NCBI RefSeq assembly: GCF_033439725.1
Contig: NW_026944384.1
Coordinates: 5,208,001 to 5,272,000 of the forward strand
Direction of reading: 5' to 3'
Source: Neurospora tetraspora
Taxonomy: Eukaryota; Ascomycota; Sordariomycetes; Sordariales; Sordariaceae
DNA: 64,000 bases
Made by a program: the position numbers and the translations under genes
The notes under the pieces: model-generated
What the model saw: only the letters and a program-made list of their open reading frames with translations
The model's database searches: none
What the model was told of the DNA's origin: nothing
In this document: positions 23,118-35,000 of the stretch, in pieces
How the letters are laid out: each line of letters opens with the position of its first letter
Position numbering within the stretch: the stretch's first letter is position 1

Positions 23118-24196
23118 GCCACATCAACCTCCGGCATACAGTCTCATGTTCCTTGGACAAAAGGGGTTTAATACTACATAGAATAAGAGGGATTCCAGGA
23201 GACCGTCCCAAAGATATATTATAAAAAAGCTCCAACTGTGTATAGACCATATCTTTAACTGGTTGCTGATGCTTCATTCTTAATTTCGCACCCAAGAGTT
23301 TCGAGGTCGTTTCCTATTACCATTACCGTTACGAACGTGACACCGTTTCTCCACCTGCATTGTTATCAAAACAGAAACATTACACGCTAAGACTTACATA
23401 TGCAGTCGTCATGGTGGTTTCCGTTTTGGGTTGCCATGCAGCGCTTCATTCGATCACGTTACTGCACTGAGCAGAGTCGCACCTCTCGTAAAACTTACTA
23501 TTGAACCTTGAGTGCTAGAAGAGCTCTTGGTGTCGCAATGGCGGCCTGTTTGTCGTTCACAGGTGGAAGTCAAGAAAGAGCTGACGACATGCTCTGGGAT
23601 GGGAGAAGGAAGAAGGGAGGGAGCTTGGACCAATGGTTTTGCCTCGAGAACCCTGTAGAGCTTCCCGCTGCCCTGCTACTGGTGCTAGCTTTGTTTGGCA
23701 ACGTCCATCCAACCCCTCTTCCACAACGACGCCCTCTTATCCTCGAATCCTCACTTTGAACCGTTCTTGTTGCTTTTTAGTTTACACCTGGAATCCGAAT
23801 ATCGACGGCAAGATAATCAGAAATCGAATGTTGTTGTGGAATTGCGTTTCAGATCTGTACCTGTGTTAGCCCAGTCGTGGAACTTTGGTATTCCAGCGAG
23901 ACCAGAACTCGAGCTCAACACGTCGTTCATTCAGCAGCATCTCGGGATTCACAATCCACCAACCACCTCACGTTATCGCCTCCGCACTTTGTCACGCATC
24001 CTGTCCAGCTTCATCCACTGGCAGCAGCATCGTCCCTCTCCTACATGCTTTGACATTCTTTCAACTACCTATACAGCTTCAACTCTGTTTGGCGTCTTGA
24101 TTCCAAATTACCGTATCCTTCATGTCATTTACACGAGACTCTCCACCCAGTCTTTGAGGAGCACAGGATCTTTCCCGTGCGCGATCATTCGAACCG
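23118..24196. other. Intergenic, promoter side of the vacuolar protease gene
   Basis: About 1.1 kb with no convincing coding region. A 205-codon frame starting at 23695 runs into the first protease exon in a different frame and is a shadow. Confidence 0.5.
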
Positions 24197-27100
24197 ATGA
24201 TCAATCCCATATCCTTCCGGCCGGGCCCGGTCACCTTCTGGACCACGCTCACCTACCTGGCCCTGCTGATACCCATCGTCATCATCAACGAGGAACCACC
24301 GGCGGCGCCTAAGACGCCCACACCGTTCAAGGGTGTCAACCTCACCGAGGCCTGGCTCGACCTCACCACCATCACCAGAGCGTACCACCCGTACAACAGC
24401 AAGTTCAACGAGGAGGTGCGCAGATATCTGCTGGAAAAGGTCGAGACCATCTTGGAGGGAAATGGCGCTAGCTGGGTGTTTGATGGGTGAGTAGTCTTGG
24501 CCTTGAGTTTCTATAACGGCTGAACCAGAAGACCAATAACATGTTTATCTCCTCATAGCCAAATGACCGCTGCAAAGGACGGCAAGTCTGCAGCAGTCAC
24601 CGTCTTCGATGACAATGTGTCGAATTCCACCTTTGTGATGGGAAAGTCTAATGGGACTACCTTCACCCGTACGGAGTCGATTAATAGTGCCGCTTACTTC
24701 GAGGGTACCAACATCCTGGTTTACATCCGCGGTAAGGAGGACGATGAAGGTGAGTGGTGGGAGGCCGATTCCGTTCATGGAATGAGACGCAATGCGAAGG
24801 GTCTCACCTTGGTCAATGCCCATTACGATTCGTAAGTTCATTCCAGGTTTTTGTGCAACAAGTCGCCAAAAACTGACATCTCATAGCGTCTCAACTGGCT
24901 TTGGTGCCACCGATGATGGCATGGGAGTCGTGACTTGCTTGCAAGTCCTCAAGTATTTCACCGCCCCGGGCAACCAACCCCAGCGCGGCATCGTGGTCAT
25001 GTTGAACAACGGCGAGGAAGATTGGCTCTACGGCGCCAGGGCTCTCGGCCAGCACAAGCTGAACCCATTTATCCATACCTTCTTGAACGTCGAAGGCGCC
25101 GGTGCTGGAGGCAGGGCCATAGTGTTCCGTGCCACAGATCGCGAGGTTATGGCGGCGTATGCTAGGACATCGCACCCTTTCGGTACTGTGATTGCATCTG
25201 ATGCTTTCGCCCTGGGCTTCATCTCTAGCGGTACCGACTACTCAGTGCTCGTCGATGCTTACGGCCAGCGTGGAATCGATCTGGCCTTCTTCAAGCCCCG
25301 TGCGAGATATCACACCAACCAGGACGATACTCGGCACGCTTCCAAAGAAAGTCTTTGGCATATGCTGTCAGCATCTATCCACACGACCAAGCAACTTTCC
25401 GGTGACACTGGCAACAAATTTATCGGCCAGAGGCCAGATAAAGCCCACGGAAAGGTTGCCAACGGTCGTCCCTCTAACGGAGTGTGGTTTGACCTCTTTG
25501 GCAAAAGCTTTGTGCTCTTCAGTTTGCGCGGCATGTTTGCCTGGTCGCTTACTCTTCTGATTGTGACTCCGTTGATCTTGGTCGGCATCACCTGGCTTCT
25601 TCGCAACCTCGACAAGGACTACTTCTTCACCTCCACGGTCAAGACTAAGGAGCATCCCGAATTTGAAGCTGTTCCTATTGGTGGATGGAAGGGCTTCTTC
25701 CGGTTCCCCTTTGCTCTGGGTGTCGCTGTCTTCGTGACCATCAGCTCGGCTCTTTTGATGAATAAGGTCAACCCGTTGATTGTCTACAGCAGCCGTTATT
25801 CTGTGTAAGTCGTGGTTCCCTGGTTCAGATGTTATCCGAGCTAACAATTGTTTTAGATGGGCTATGATGGTGTCTATCTTTTACTTCTCTTTCTGGATGA
25901 TCATGCGCGGCGCCAACTTCGTCCGACCTAGCGCTCTTCACCGCGGCTACGCCAACCTGTGGCTCTTCGTTTTTGGCTGGATTGTTCTCGTCGCCGTCAC
26001 CGCTTTGGAGGACCGCCGTAGGATCGCGGCCGGCTACATCTTTGTTTTCCTCGAGTCGGCTATCTTCTTGTCGTGCCTGATCACTTTCGTTGAGCTTTTG
26101 GCTCTGCCGAGGAAATCTTCGTACGCCTTGCAAGTGCAGGAAGACTATGACGGTCACGATCATGATCATAACGGATACCAGGGATACCGGGATAGTGCCG
26201 ATGGACCATCTTCAAGGGCCAGGGCTGAATCATCCGCCTCTGCTGCTTCCCCTCCATCGCCCACGGTTGCTCAGGAACCGAGCAAGCCTACCGCGCCGGC
26301 CGGCACTACTAATGGATTGTCGACTGCGCCTTCGGTTGCCGCACATTCTTCACAGCCACAACCTGCTCCCATGACGCCCATGACGCCCACACCTGGCCGT
26401 TCTCCTAGCGCTCCTATTTCTTCTACTGCATCCCGGGACGGAAACGAATCGGAAGATGACGACGAACCGACTGAGCGGACACCGCTCGTTGGCGGTAATG
26501 GCACCAATGATCGTGGCCGTACTACGTTTGCGACTACTTATCGCCGCTCTATCACCGCGTTGGTACACGGAGCCCGGAAGATGGAAGAGGATGGGGAGCC
26601 GTACGATCACGAGCAAGAATGGTCTGGACACCTGCCTTCTTGGGCATGGTTCTTCCAGTTCTTGTTGCTGGGCCCCTTTATGATCATCCTTGCAGCCCAG
26701 ACGGGTCTCATGCTCACCGACGCAGTATATCAGACCGGATCAGACGGTAGCAACCTCTTCACGCCCTACCTGATGATCTTCCTCTTCACTGTCTTGCTTA
26801 TTCTTCCTCTCACGCCCTTCATCCACCGCATTACCCATCACATCCCTGTGTTCCTACTTGTGGTTTTTATCGTCACCCTTACCTACAACCTCGTCGCCTT
26901 CCCCTTCTCCGCCAACAACCGATACAAGACCTTCTTCGGTCAGTATATTGACGTCGCCACCGGCGAGAACAAGGTCTGCTACACGGGCATCGAGGAGTAC
27001 GTCCGACCCATCATTGCTGAGCTCCCTTCCGCATCCGGACGGGAAGTCACCTGTGGCAAGTCCCTCCGTCGTGGTCCCACGTTATCAACATGCTGCTTCG

Positions 27101-27609
27101 ACGGATCCGCGGTCCCACCCAAGCTCGGAAGCGAAGATGACGAAGGCCTTCCCGAGGACAGCTACACAGACCTCATCACCATCAACGCCACGCGCAGCAC
27201 CAAGAGCGGCGACTCCCCAAGGATCACTGCTCGGATCGAGATCACGGCTGATAACACCAAGTCGTGCTTCCTGCAGTTCAAGAAGCCTGTGTCGGCGTTG
27301 ACTATCGAGGATGGCTCCGGCTGGGACGATCGCTTCGGACAGTACCCTGAGGATGGAGTGGGGCTGGTTAAGCTCTGGCACAGGGAGTTTGGTAAGACGT
27401 GGGTTGTGAATGCGGAGTGGAAGGGCGGGGAGACCAGGAAGGGCGGCGAGGAGAGCGATGGAACTGTGATTTGTATGTGGAGCGATGCGAATACCCCGGG
27501 AACCATTCCGGCGTTGGATGAGGCGTTGCAGTTTGTCCCGAGCTGGGCGGCTGTCACGAAGTTTTCTGAGGGATTGGTGGAAGGGAGGAAGGCGTTTAAG
27601 ATTGTGTAA
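24197..27609 (+). CDS. pff1: Vacuolar membrane protease Pff1 (M28 family, FXNA-related), 1077 aa
   Basis: Four exons: 24197-24486, 24559-24831, 24887-25804 and 25857-27609. A signal-anchor helix lies at about residues 13-31. The M28 zinc peptidase follows, with metal and catalytic residues visible: H185 and D187 (NAHYDS), D197/D198 (ATDDGMG), E231/E232 (NNGEED), E257 (NVEGAG) and H330 (RYHTNQDD). Several membrane helices follow (for example [19 protein letters not shown], and [11 protein letters not shown] after the third intron). A low-complexity Ser/Pro/Ala loop (about 640-740) comes next, then more helices ([14 protein letters not shown]) and a C-terminal lumenal domain. This order is that of yeast Pff1/YBR074W, a multispanning vacuolar metalloprotease. 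Length is as expected for filamentous fungi. Identification is secure. Confidence 0.95.
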
Positions 27610-29284
27610 GGTGGTGGTTTGAACGGATGGTCAATGAAGTGACGTAGTGAAGGAGGGGAAGTTGCTGGCATGGGATATTGGTTGGTGTTGCTTTCTTTCT
27701 TACATGGCATGTGTATATCTTACCCAGCCTATGGTCATTACTAACTTGATCGAAGAGACTGCCTGTTCCATTTTCCACCGTGTACATCGACATTTGCTTT
27801 GTGTCCTGAAGAAATGGTGTTAACCCAGGAAGTGGCAACTAAGTGTTCCATTCGACTCGAACAGCGATCTACCTTGGACTCATATCTCAAGTCGCTCCAC
27901 AGACGTCAAACTGCTGGTTCTACTGAGGTAAAGTTGCACGAGGACCGGATGGGGTGCTCCCCGTCTTGATGTCTCACCGTCTTTATCGGTCTGGATCTCC
28001 GGATGTCGCCTGCTTCTACTCGATGTAGGTAAGTACAAGCAATCACAGATGGGCTGACAGGTCTCAGTTATGTGAAGAATTCATCAGCGACTCCAGATGA
28101 TTGCCTACTTGGTGAACCCCCCCATATTGAATCATTACCGGATGTCTTCCCCTCAACCGCTTGCAGATCTTTCATCTACGCTCTGCAACGTTTCAGTTCA
28201 AGAAGATTCTTCTGTTTGATGGCTGGCGGCTAATCTGGATTTCATATCGCAACCTCTCCCCGCCATCAATCAAAATCATATTCCACCTATCCCACATCCT
28301 TCACTTTAGTCCCCTTCCCCTCTCAAAGCTAAGCACACATACAACGAATAACGGAGGCACAAGTGAAAAAGCTGCGTCGTCAACACGTTGTCCAAAGTGT
28401 CTTGGTGTCTCACCACACCATCTGGTTCCTGCGTCTTGACAAGCGGGAGGTTGCATTTTCATGTAGCACGGGTTCGCGTCGAGGACACACTAGGTGCTCG
28501 GGTCTTTTTGTTTTTTTTGCCTTGTCTGATATTCTGAAGGTTCGGGTTTGTGATGCTTGCTTGCGTGTCTCGGATGGTAGGATGGGTGGTGGTGTGTTTG
28601 TTACTATTGTTTTTACCGGACGGCAAATATCAGAATCGGGTTTGAGGTGGCAAGTGGAAGCAGATCTGGCTGAAATTGCGAGTGAGTGTTTAGAAGGGAG
28701 GAAGGAAGTTCGTCTCGGGATCCTTTTTCCATGTTTGAGCTTCGAGGCGGAAAGAGGCAACCTATCTGCTTTACACGAACTTGTTCCCGAAGGACGAGCT
28801 GGAAGATGGGAGAATGCTTCGACTGTTCTTTCCATTTCCATTTCTGAGATTAGGGCTGAACTTCTGTAACGACATTTTGTAGGTGTCCTCGATGACGTGG
28901 ATTAGAGGGGACCGACGAAGAAACAATTACTTGGGCTGTTAAACTGTTCATCTCCCAGGAAGGAACGTTTTCTTCGTCGAGCGTTCCTTCCTTCTCCTCT
29001 TTGCTGCCTTGCAAAACCTAAACCAAGGAGATTTGTTTCAGCGCACCAAATCTTTTACTCACTCACCTACATCTCAAGAAGCCGAGCTAATCCTAATATT
29101 CAAACCATACCATCAACCTAATACCAACCTAGTACTATATTGGCCATCGTTTCCCTAACAGCTTTGCAAGCTTCAACGCAAACCTTCACCTATTCTGAGC
29201 TCAAACAATCACCACATCACCATCACCCGACTCCGGGTCAACACCTCCCTCCACCTTTCACCATCCGACTTTCCACCCTCAAAA
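27610..29284. other. Intergenic, no supported gene
   Basis: About 1.7 kb. A 168-codon frame (28363-28869) is opposed by a 143-codon frame on the other strand; neither resembles a family. The final ~100 bases are CA/CT-rich and read as the leader of the next gene. Confidence 0.5.
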
Positions 29285-30100
29285 ATGGCCCTCTCCGTTT
29301 TCAAAAACATCACCCTCCTCCTTTCAGCGACCGCCGCCCTCCTCCCCACCGCGGCCAACGCCAACCCCCTCCCCAGTTCCAACTCGGGCAAAAAGGCCAC
29401 CTGCATCAACGGCCCCCCCGCCACCGGCTCCTCGCCCGGCAGCCTGCCCATCGCCGATTACTCGCTCGTCGCGCCGGCCTCGAACCTCAACTGGACTTCG
29501 TACACAGTCAAGAAGAGCTGGTGGGATGAGCATTATTTGAGTGGACCGCATGTATGTCATCCTCAGCCCCGGGAGTCGCGGGGAAGAGAAAGGGGAGAAA
29601 GGATGGGGAGTGAATGAAAACTGGGGATTGAGTGAAAGCTGACAAGTTGATAAAAAAAAATAGTACATGCCCTACACCCACCACACCGACCCGTACGGCG
29701 CGTTCAAGTGCCAGTATACTTGCAACGCGGCGGGGGATAAGTGCAAGAGTTACTTTTTGTGGTATAGTAAGTCTAAGTTCTATCTTTCTTTCCATCATCT
29801 TGAAACCCCGCTTTCGTTGTTAAGGACTGGCGGACTGACTTGCTAACTAATTTAAATAGCTGACATCAACGACTCAAACGAGCATATCAACTGCGTTTTG
29901 TTTGATGACATGTACGATTTTTTTTTCCTTCCCTTTATTTCTTGCTGGCCTGCCCCTTTCACCCATCCACTTGAAACAAGGCAGTATCTAACAGCATGCG
30001 TGCGTGAAACAGCATCGACCCGTCCATCTTCGTTCCGGGCGGCAACGGCACTGTCGGGGCGGGTGGTTACGACAGACGGTGCCAGGGTTCCACGGCCTAG
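29285..30100 (+). CDS. Small secreted protein, 169 aa, six cysteines
   Basis: Four exons: 29285-29551, 29664-29766, 29860-29911 and 30013-30100. Donors are GTATGT, GTAAGT and GTACGA; the second intron has a GCTAAC branch. Residues 1-26 form a signal peptide (MALSVFKNITLLLSATAALL, then ANA). Six cysteines remain in the mature chain (in ATCI, FKCQYTC, DKCK, INCV and RRCQ), enough for three disulfides, and several N-glycosylation sequons (NWT, NDS, NGT) are present. The chain is rich in Tyr, His and Trp around SYTVKKSWWDEHYLSGPHYM. No named family is recognised. It is unrelated in sequence to the secreted protein at 4323. The last acceptor is the least certain join; all lengths sum to frame. Confidence 0.75.
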
Positions 30101-30767
30101 AAGTCCATTCGGCCATTGAAGTATTTCGGATATTTCTGGGCGGCTGGGGAGCATAGAGGTCCTTATAAGCCTGGAGGCGCGCCGAGCCTTGAGAAGTGAA
30201 AAGATAGGAAGGGCTTCTTAGTCTTAGTGGACGAGTGATGGTGCCAGTTATCTGAAGGTAATCGGGTTTCTCGTACATATTTCGTTTGGTTTGGTGGTTC
30301 GTTAGAATGATGGGCAATTTGACTGGTTGATGAACAGGGCTTTCCTGCTTATAGTTTCAGTTATAATCATATTGGACTTCTTTCACAGACCTTCATTGAA
30401 AATTCGAATTCCGCTGATGTACAAACTGCATGCGATAACATCTTTTTATAGCCCAACCAACATCAACCCTGTGTAAAGCTCACTCGAGCAACGACCTAAC
30501 GCCCAAGTACCAATGCCAAGTCTAACCATATGTCAAAGTCCCAAACTCCAGATAGACATGCACCGAAAAAACCAACCAAGCAAGCCACCTGTCGTACGAA
30601 TCCTGCAGCTCGCTCCTGCCATCTCTCGCAACGTCCGAGTATATCAGTGAGACCCAGGCGGCGTCAAGAATTCCTCGTATTCAGATAACCAGTCCTCATC
30701 CATCTGATCCGCTCCTCGCTCCTCCTTAACGACCAGCACCACCAGCACCAAAAAGGGGAAGGGATCT
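30101..30767. other. Intergenic between convergent genes
   Basis: 3' flanks of the secreted-protein gene and of med11. Nothing coding is seen. Confidence 0.55.
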
Positions 30768-31642
30768 CTAATCCTCATCCATCCGATCCACTCCTCCCTC
30801 CTCCTTCTTGATCACACCACCACCACCACCACCACCAAGCGGCCCAACACCAGAGCCGATTCCCTTCTCCCTCACCACCCTCTCCGCATGCTCCCTCGCC
30901 CTCACCCACAACTCCCTCTCCATATCCCTCTCCACAGTATCAATAGCCATATTCATCCGTCCCACATCCAAATTCCCATACCTGCCCACGCCATCGGGGT
31001 CCAGTCGTGTCACCACGGGCCTCACCCACTTCGCGCCGCGGTGCGTCTCGATCTTGGCTGGCCTTGTCAATTCGCCGGGGTTTTTGGGCGCTGAAGCGGC
31101 GGCGTAACCACCGGGTTTGTTTGAGGCGTTTGGTTCCCCGCCGACTACGGTGTTGTCGTCGGAGCCGTCGGGGTTGTTGGCGGGGTTGGAAGAGGAAGAG
31201 CGCAGGTTGATGATGCCTGCTTCTTCCATGGCGTAGATCTGCCGGCGCAGTTGTTTGTCGACGCAGTCGAGGGTGGAGAGGAAGGTGGATTGGATTTGGG
31301 TGAAGCGGGTTGTTGCGTCTTCTTGGTCTTGGGCTTGTTGTTTTTGTTGGTCGGCTTCGGTTTGTTGTTGGTCGGATGATGTGGGTGGTGGGGAGGCGAG
31401 GCAGCGGAGGGCGTTGGAGGTTAGTTCGAGGAGGGAGACGATGTCCTGTGTAGGAGGAGAGGGGGGTTAGTTGAGGAATATGGAAGAAGAGCAGGGAGGA
31501 GGGAGAAGGGAAGGAAATAACGTACGTTGTCGATGTTGCTGAGTTGTTGGATGTGCTCGGCGGTTGTGAAGGGTTCGTGGATGTCGATGTCCATCTGGGA
31601 TAGGAGCTGTTGCTGCCCTTGGGGCTGGGCGTTGTTGTCCAT
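30768..31642 (-). CDS. med11: Mediator complex subunit 11, 264 aa
   Basis: Two exons on the minus strand, 31642-31526 and 31445-30768. The intron has a GTACGT donor, CTAAC branch and CACAG acceptor. Med11 is a head-module subunit of Mediator that pairs with Med22 and is needed for TFIIH-linked initiation. The conserved N-terminal helices are visible: PFTTAEHIQQLSNIDNDIVS, then LLELTSNALRCLAS, and later TRFTQIQSTFLSTLDCVDKQ followed by LRRQIYAMEEAGII. The C-terminal half (ELTRPAKIETHRGAKWVRPV, DVGRMNMAIDTVERDMEREL) is the usual fungal extension and ends in a Gly run plus acidic tail. The gene is divergent from TAF5; the retroelement fossil begins 301 bp upstream of the start codon. Confidence 0.85.
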
Positions 31643-31943
31643 GTTGACGTGAAGTTGTCGAATCGAAGCGCTGATGGTGATGCGTATGCTATTATCGGTA
31701 TATATATCGTGATGAGTCCAATTGATTGTTCGCAATGTATCGGCGTTGCTGCTAACTTCTCGAATGCGCCGGTGATGGTTTGGTTTGGGGACAAGAAGAA
31801 GTTGAAGTCAAGGTCTGGAAGCTCCCCCAGTGTGGACCTTGACGGACAACCATGAACGAAACGTGGGGTAAATTCCGGGACCTGCAAGTGCCAAGGCCCA
31901 GCGTGCCTGCAGCAAAGCACGGATCAGGCGCTAGATAGACGCG
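31643..31943. promoter_or_regulatory. Remaining med11-side half of the med11/TAF5 divergent promoter
   Basis: About 300 bases of normal base composition between the med11 ATG and the retroelement. No TATA box was recognised. Confidence 0.45.
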
Positions 31944-32005
31944 TGAGACCCACTTTTCCTAATCACGTGAGAGTCTGGGAAAAGTGGTCATAGTCATTGA
32001 GATCT
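31944..32005. repeat. Left terminal direct repeat of the retroelement
   Basis: 62 bp, matching 40636-40698 apart from one extra base there. It contains an internal perfect inverted repeat, CCACTTTTCC...GGAAAAGTGG, around a CACGTG. The true left LTR may extend further (possibly to about 32.2 kb). Confidence 0.75.
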
Positions 32006-35000
32006 GGGAGCTCTCCTCTTCCCGGGTTTCTCCTCTTTTCTAGTCAAGCCAAATCAAACATTCGGGTTTTCCAATATTTCATAGTAGACAATATCACCAG
32101 ATCGTAGTAAAGTCTCAACCTTTACTACCGGTTATTCTTTTTTAATCTATTCCAATTCTTTTCAATCTTTTCAAGCGATTCCAATCATTTACCCAAAACG
32201 GCCAGTCATTCCAGTCAGCAGCAAGAAAATTAGTAATTTAGCAAATATTAAGCGTTTAAAATACATATATACGATATTAAAATAATATTAAAGAATCATT
32301 TCCATACCCTCCTTAATATATCGAATTAAACTCCAATCTACTCTAAGTCTATCCTAAATAAATTACTTTATTAATTTCGTCTTATCTTTTTAATATTGGA
32401 CAGAAGACCAATAACCTTCTTCCTACCAATTATTTAGTCTTCTTCCCACTAGTCATCTTATCTTCCTCCCGTTACACAATCTAGGGTAATAGAAGCCTTA
32501 TACCTTTTCTCTCGAAAGTACTTTTAAACTCGTTTTAATAATTTAATTTAGATTCGACAAATCTATATATTCTAATATTTGTAAACTTAGCAATTCCTTT
32601 TCTTTTCTTCAACTATTTCTATACTTATAAACTTAGGATTTCAGTAAATGCACTCTAACGGGCAATTCGATAATAAACGACACCACTATACTTACAAGGC
32701 ATTTTAATATATTTAATACCCCACCTTTCTTTATATTTTATATATTTATCATTAGGGCATACCAAAAACTCAGCATTTTCTTTTTTTCCAAATTATACCG
32801 AATTTTTTTTTCAGCGCTAGGGTAGAAACCCCGCACTACGTTCATTCCACAAGCATTTTCCCTCTACTCTAAGAACTATAAATTCTAACTACATCGCTAA
32901 ATTAAAATATTTAAATAATAATAATAGAGAAATAGAATATTTTTTTACTACCTCCGTATTCCTAGAAGAAGAGTAAGAAATCCTCCCTCAATTAGATTCA
33001 TTTATTTCGCTAACGGTTTAAGAAAACGAGTAAAAAGTTTTTCCAAAACTAGAATCTTTATCCCTGTAATATACGTCAATAGATTTTCTATTAAGCTTAG
33101 AATATTTCGACTACTTTTCTCTCTACGAAAAACTAAATGCAACCAGCGTTAACTAGTACAACTTCAACCAATACGACTTTATTGGAAAAGTATATCTCTT
33201 TTCCAATATAAAAACGGAATTAGAATAATTAGAGTATCAATTCCTATTAAATAAAATAATAATTATTAATTTAGAAAGCCCAACCGACTCTCCTCTATTA
33301 GACGGAACAACTATTAAAATTACGATACCGACACTATTTAACATTCGTTTTATTATATTAAACCTCTCTTAGCCCTCATTCTTAGGCTGCTATAGGGAAT
33401 ATACCGGAGATTACTTAGACGACCTAAAGGCTAACTTCTTATTTTATAATATTATAAACAACGCCTCCAAACTCGTTGTTTAAAAATCTCAATTCAAAAA
33501 AGGCCTAAAAGGAAACGCAAAAATTTAATAGAATAACGAAATTAACGAACCTAATAAAATTATAAAAAATCTCATCTCTATTACCTTCAAAATTCATTTC
33601 CCCAACTGCCTATTATCGGACCCAATAATTATTAACGAACTCTTAAATATTCAAAGAAAAAATAAGGAAAATATTAATATATACTTTAAAAGAGCGGAGA
33701 AATTATATTTAAGGATTAGAATTTAAATAGCGGGTATATATAATATTTTCAACATAAAAATCATTAAAAGCGTAATTTGTATTAATATAACCGAAAATAA
33801 TAATAAAACATTCCAATTTTATATTAAGATCAATTATCTAATATAAATTGCCTCACCTTTAATAATAGAGAGGAGCAGACCTTCAATGCTACGTTCGTAC
33901 AAATTAAATAAGCTTTTAAATCTTATGCCGTCTAGGAGGATATATTTATAATAGACCTCTCCAATAAAGACGATGAGGATTATACTCGTAGAAGCAATAT
34001 AAAGTTCCTAATAAAAGAATTAAAGACGATATTTGAAGTCGGAAAATAATTCGTAAATAATATTCTAATATTATCAACTTTAATCCCCTACCAAACTCAA
34101 TTTATTTTAGCATATCATATAAATACTAACTAAAAATATAATAACCGTAGAGGTAATAATAGTAGACCCTGTAATAACTATAGCAATTAGGTTAATAAAG
34201 TCTATTTCTATAACAATTATAGATTTATTAAAGGAGACTATTATAATTGGTAATATTCCTAACTGTAAACGTCAAATTAAAAGAAGCGTAATAATATTAT
34301 GAAAAGAAGAATCTAGGATATTTAATATCGTAGGAATTAACTTAACGAACTAAAGAATTAATATAATTAGGATAATAATTAATGAGGTAATAACTCCAAC
34401 TATCAGTAAATATAAAACCAATAGTAAATTTAAAATAATAATTAGAATTAGAACGTACAACCTCCTTAAAATACTCAACCCTAAGCCCTAAATAATAATA
34501 TTATACAATAGACAATACAATTTTTATAGAAGGTATCTAATAACGAAATAAAAAATATTATAGGATAATTCCGTACCCTATAGGTTAAAGTGTTAAATAA
34601 ACTCGTTAACCGTAATACGAATAAAGAGTATAAATTATATATTTTTAAAGAAGTACGCCTTAAAGAAACCGTAAGAAGCGCCGAAAAACTTTTATAAGAG
34701 CAAGAAAGAGTAGAGAACTCTCAGTCGGAGAAGGAAAATACTCCAAAGAGTTCTAACATAAATCTTAATAATAACGATACTTTAGAGGAAACTATCCTTA
34801 AAAGATTTCATAACGCGCTTAATGTAGTTCCTTCTATAACTAAGGAGAAATTAAAGAATACGCCAAAAATAACGTCCAAAATTACCAAACTAATAAAGAA
34901 AATACTCCTAACTAAAAAGCCGATAATAAGAGAGAAATTTACTAAGAATTTAGAGGGAGAAAAGAATTAGGATACTAAGAATATTATTATAAAGAAGGAT

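Noticed and set aside
23695-24312. 205-codon frame overlapping the start of pff1
   Set aside because: Runs into the first exon of pff1 in a different frame; a shadow of its leader and coding sequence.
28363-28869. 168-codon plus-strand frame opposed by a 143-codon minus-strand frame
   Set aside because: Neither shows conserved motifs or convincing flanking introns; probably chance.
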